Shown here in pieces: positions 61,780-64,000 of a DNA stretch of 64,000 nucleotides. The translations under genes were made by a program, and so were the position numbers. Source of the stretch: Colwellia sp. RSH04 (GTDB lineage Bacteria > Pseudomonadota > Gammaproteobacteria > Enterobacterales > Alteromonadaceae); NCBI RefSeq assembly GCF_003545765.1, contig NZ_QXIO01000001.1:682001-746000 (forward strand), given 5' to 3'. The notes beneath the pieces are model-generated. The model was not told where the DNA came from, did not search any database, and saw nothing but the letters and a program-made list of their open reading frames with translations. Every line of letters starts with the position of its first letter. The stretch's first letter is position 1.

Positions 61780-62393
61780 TATTGGGCACCCCCTTCTTCC
61801 TTGCTAATATCCTCTTGATAACGATAAGTTTTCGCTTGTAATTTCAAATTCAGAGTCTCGTTATCAGATTCTGCAATATTGATTTTAAAGTCGTGCAGTG
61901 TAACGATACGGGGTAGACCAGCTATCTTACTTACGAACTGCCCAAAAGAATGATATGGGCCGATAACTTCGATATCTATTGGCAATTCAATATAAATTTC
62001 TTTACTTATTTCAGGCTGCCATTCTAATTTAACAAAGTCTAACCCGCTTGTTGTGCCAATAAAGGTTATGTCATCTAACAGACCTGGTGTTTCATGACTA
62101 TTTGGCAGACTACGCAATTGATTAGCAAAAGTGTCTTCAGCTTCAACCATTTGTGCTCTAAACAAGTCTAAATTTGCTGCAATGTGATACTTTGTTCTGT
62201 AAGAGTCTTTTAATGTGACTTCTTCCTGAAATGATCTATCTAAACGAGACATTTTATCTTTAATAATTCCGAAGTAGCCTAAAAAGGCGACGGCTACCGC
62301 TAAAAAGATTGCCAACACTAATTTCGCTGCTGCTGGCCACTGGCCAATATTATCTAACTCTAGATCATTAAACTGTGATGCATCAAACTTCAT
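61779..62393 (-). CDS. pilO: Type IV pilus inner-membrane protein PilO
   Basis: 204 residues. One membrane helix (AAKLVLAIFLAVAVAFLGYF) followed by a periplasmic coiled coil and ferredoxin-like domain (IDIEVIGPYHSFGQFVSKIA). It pairs with PilN to form the alignment complex between the motor and the secretin. Confidence 0.94.
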   Translation of the reverse strand: MKFDASQFNDLELDNIGQWPAAAKLVLAIFLAVAVAFLGYFGIIKDKMSRLDRSFQEEVTLKDSYRTKYHIAANLDLFRAQMVEAEDTFANQLRSLPNSHETPGLLDDITFIGTTSGLDFVKLEWQPEISKEIYIELPIDIEVIGPYHSFGQFVSKIAGLPRIVTLHDFKINIAESDNETLNLKLQAKTYRYQEDISKEEGGAQ

Positions 62394-62444
62394 CGCACCC
62401 TCCCTCTATCTTAAGTACTTTAGGGAAATTAAATAATGCCATCG

Positions 62445-63035
62445 TTAACTTCCTCCTTGAGTAGTACTTGCTAATACTGCATTAGGGTCATTGACCAAGC
62501 CTTTAATCTTAACTTTCATTTTAAATTGACTTAGTAACTTAGGAGAGCCATCGTCTGCGGTAATCGACTCTGGTGTTGCATCTGCAAACAGGTCTGACAA
62601 TTCAATTGCCCTAATCATATTCGCTAGATGATTGTTAGATTCACTTTTACCAACTAACTGAAGTGTATTACCTTGCTTCTCTAATTCAATAATATAGATT
62701 CCATTAGGAATGATTTTAGCTATTTCATCTAGAACTTGAGTACCTACATTTCGACTGCGTTGTAACTGCTCAATTACATCAATACGTTTTTGTAGCGCTG
62801 CTTTTTTATCATTTAACGTTCGTATTTCAGCAATTTGTATATCAAGTTGGGCTATTTCATTTTTTAGATATTGGTTTTTACTATTCTGACCATCTATTCT
62901 AGCTTGGTAATAAAAATTTACGATTAATACGAACAAAAGAGCCATAGTGCCTACTGCGGCAAGAATAGTAAAATATGCTTTTTGCTGTGCCTTGAGCGCT
63001 GCTTCACGCCAAGGAAGCAGGTTTATATGTGCCAT
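62445..63035 (-). CDS. pilN: Type IV pilus inner-membrane protein PilN
   Basis: 196 residues. It begins MAHINLLPWREAALKAQQKA, the INLLPWRE motif that docks into PilM, followed by a membrane helix (ILAAVGTMALLFVLIVNFYY) and a coiled coil. It overlaps the end of pilM by 13 bp. Confidence 0.95.
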   Translation of the reverse strand: MAHINLLPWREAALKAQQKAYFTILAAVGTMALLFVLIVNFYYQARIDGQNSKNQYLKNEIAQLDIQIAEIRTLNDKKAALQKRIDVIEQLQRSRNVGTQVLDEIAKIIPNGIYIIELEKQGNTLQLVGKSESNNHLANMIRAIELSDLFADATPESITADDGSPKLLSQFKMKVKIKGLVNDPNAVLASTTQGGS

Positions 63036-64000
63036 GGCGTAAAACTCCTTAAAGCCAGTCCTGTTGCTACCATTAATTGTGGTGCAACGTTTGAAAGCTC
63101 AGAACTATTTATAGAGCTAGATAGATTCATATCATTGAACGGGTTTGCAATTACAGTATGAACCCCAAGCTCTTCAGATAACAATGACTCCACACCTTCT
63201 AGTGAGGCGGTACCACCAGAAATGAGAAGATAATCAACTTTTTCTTGCCCACTCGTTGTTAAAAACATTTGAATAGCTCGACGAATCTGTTGCATTAAGA
63301 CCGTATGAAATGGAGCTAATACCTCAAAAGTATAGTTTGGTGGTAACTCATTTGATAATTTAGCCTGCTCAGCATCATCGAAAGATTTGTTATAGTAAGA
63401 AACTATTGAGCGAGTATATTGTTCGCCACCAAACATTTGATCTCGACTATATATATGTTTACCTGCATTTGTGGCTGAGAATAATGTTACCGTTGCGCCA
63501 ATATCTACAATGGCAACAACCTTATCTTTGGCGTCATCGGGTAAAAGTGGTAAACATAAATCATAAGACCTGCCAACGGCATAAGACTCTACATCAATAA
63601 CTTTGGCAGTAAAGTCGCCAGCATCTAAAGCGGCAACCCTTGCTTGAATTGATTCTGTGCGAGCAGCACTGAGTAAAACATTCATTTTACTGGGATCAGA
63701 TTCATTAACATCAAGCGATTCAAAATCTAAACTTACTTCATCAAGCGGATAAGGAATTAAGCTGTCTGCCTCTACTTCTATTTGACTTTCTAATTCTTCT
63801 TCAGAAAGAGATACATCCATATAAATAACTTTGGTAATAACAGTTTGACCAGAAACAGCAGCAGCAGCGTCAGTTGCTTTACTAGATATTCTTTTTCTAA
63901 TTTTTTCTATTACTGTGCCTACAGCTTCAATATCTTGAATTTCACGATCTATTACTGCACCACGTGACATTGGTTCAATAGCGTAATCTTCAAGAATATA
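63023..64000 (-). CDS. pilM: Type IV pilus assembly ATPase-like protein PilM (partial)
   Basis: At least 325 residues; the frame is open past the right edge (upstream codons YILEDYAIEP precede MSRGAVIDRE), so the true start lies outside. It is an actin-like (FtsA/PilM) protein with nucleotide-binding motifs KVVAIVDIGATVTLFSATNA and DYLLISGGTASLEGVESLLS. It sits in the cytosol and binds the PilN N-terminus. The order pilMNOPQ is the standard operon. Confidence 0.95.
   Translation of the reverse strand, partial: YILEDYAIEPMSRGAVIDREIQDIEAVGTVIEKIRKRISSKATDAAAAVSGQTVITKVIYMDVSLSEEELESQIEVEADSLIPYPLDEVSLDFESLDVNESDPSKMNVLLSAARTESIQARVAALDAGDFTAKVIDVESYAVGRSYDLCLPLLPDDAKDKVVAIVDIGATVTLFSATNAGKHIYSRDQMFGGEQYTRSIVSYYNKSFDDAEQAKLSNELPPNYTFEVLAPFHTVLMQQIRRAIQMFLTTSGQEKVDYLLISGGTASLEGVESLLSEELGVHTVIANPFNDMNLSSSINSSELSNVAPQLMVATGLALRSFTPWHI

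Noticed and set aside
1..64000. CRISPR arrays, tRNA or rRNA genes, riboswitches
   Set aside because: No regularly spaced repeats, cloverleaf-like sequences or known riboswitch cores were seen when reading through the window.

Overview
The window looks like a low-GC marine gammaproteobacterium of the Alteromonadales, most likely Colwelliaceae (Colwellia or Thalassotalea type). Pointers are the house-keeping blocks purH-fis-dusB/prmA and pilMNOPQ-aroK-aroB-damX-dam, PEP-CTERM proteins, a pepsin-like aspartic protease of the shewasin type, and AT-rich intergenic DNA. No rRNA, tRNA or CRISPR array was seen. The taxon is an inference from gene content, not from a search.

Region 1 (1-10200): purH (partial), fis and dusB on the minus strand, and prmA further right, form a conserved gammaproteobacterial cluster. 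Between dusB and prmA sits a 7.6-kb plus-strand insert: a pepsin-like protease, a peptide-backbone N-methyltransferase of the split-borosin type (SonM-like), a GNAT acetyltransferase, and two tandem modules. Each module is a short borosin-like precursor peptide followed by a membrane-anchored GGDEF protein. This is the most exciting part of the window: a candidate RiPP pathway coupled to c-di-GMP signalling.

Region 2 (10.2-18.2 kb): rraA-like gene, a siroheme synthase whose methyltransferase half is shrunken, a LysE exporter, an extended RluA-type pseudouridine synthase, and two PEP-CTERM genes, each preceded by a sigma-54 promoter. The second PEP-CTERM gene is cut by a complete IS3-family element with a 3-bp target duplication. 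Two MITE-like elements lie here.

Region 3 (18.2-33 kb): gamma-glutamyltransferase, an S41-like protein lacking its serine, a redox and stress cluster (flavin reductase, DCC protein, SDR, Trp-rich protein, CIA30), an M24 peptidase, an ECF sigma factor with a membrane partner, a YhaJ-type LysR regulator divergent from DoxX, glutathionyl-hydroquinone reductase and pirin, and astB.

Region 4 (33-41.2 kb): an accessory region marked by repeated 3' fragments of a YjbR-type gene. It holds a two-component system, a TPR protein, an FRG-domain protein, a VRR-NUC nuclease and a Phd/RelE toxin-antitoxin pair.

Region 5 (41.3-51.5 kb): two TonB-dependent receptors, one with a Met-rich insert suggestive of copper, sharing upstream motifs; a BNR-like protein and a TlpA-like thioredoxin; a class D beta-lactamase; and a secreted serine protease overlapping an FHA membrane protein.

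Region 6 (51.5-64 kb): trpS, rpe, a TorF-family porin with a sigma-54 promoter, a DUF2970 protein, dam, damX, aroB, aroK and the type IV pilus genes pilQPONM (pilM runs off the end).
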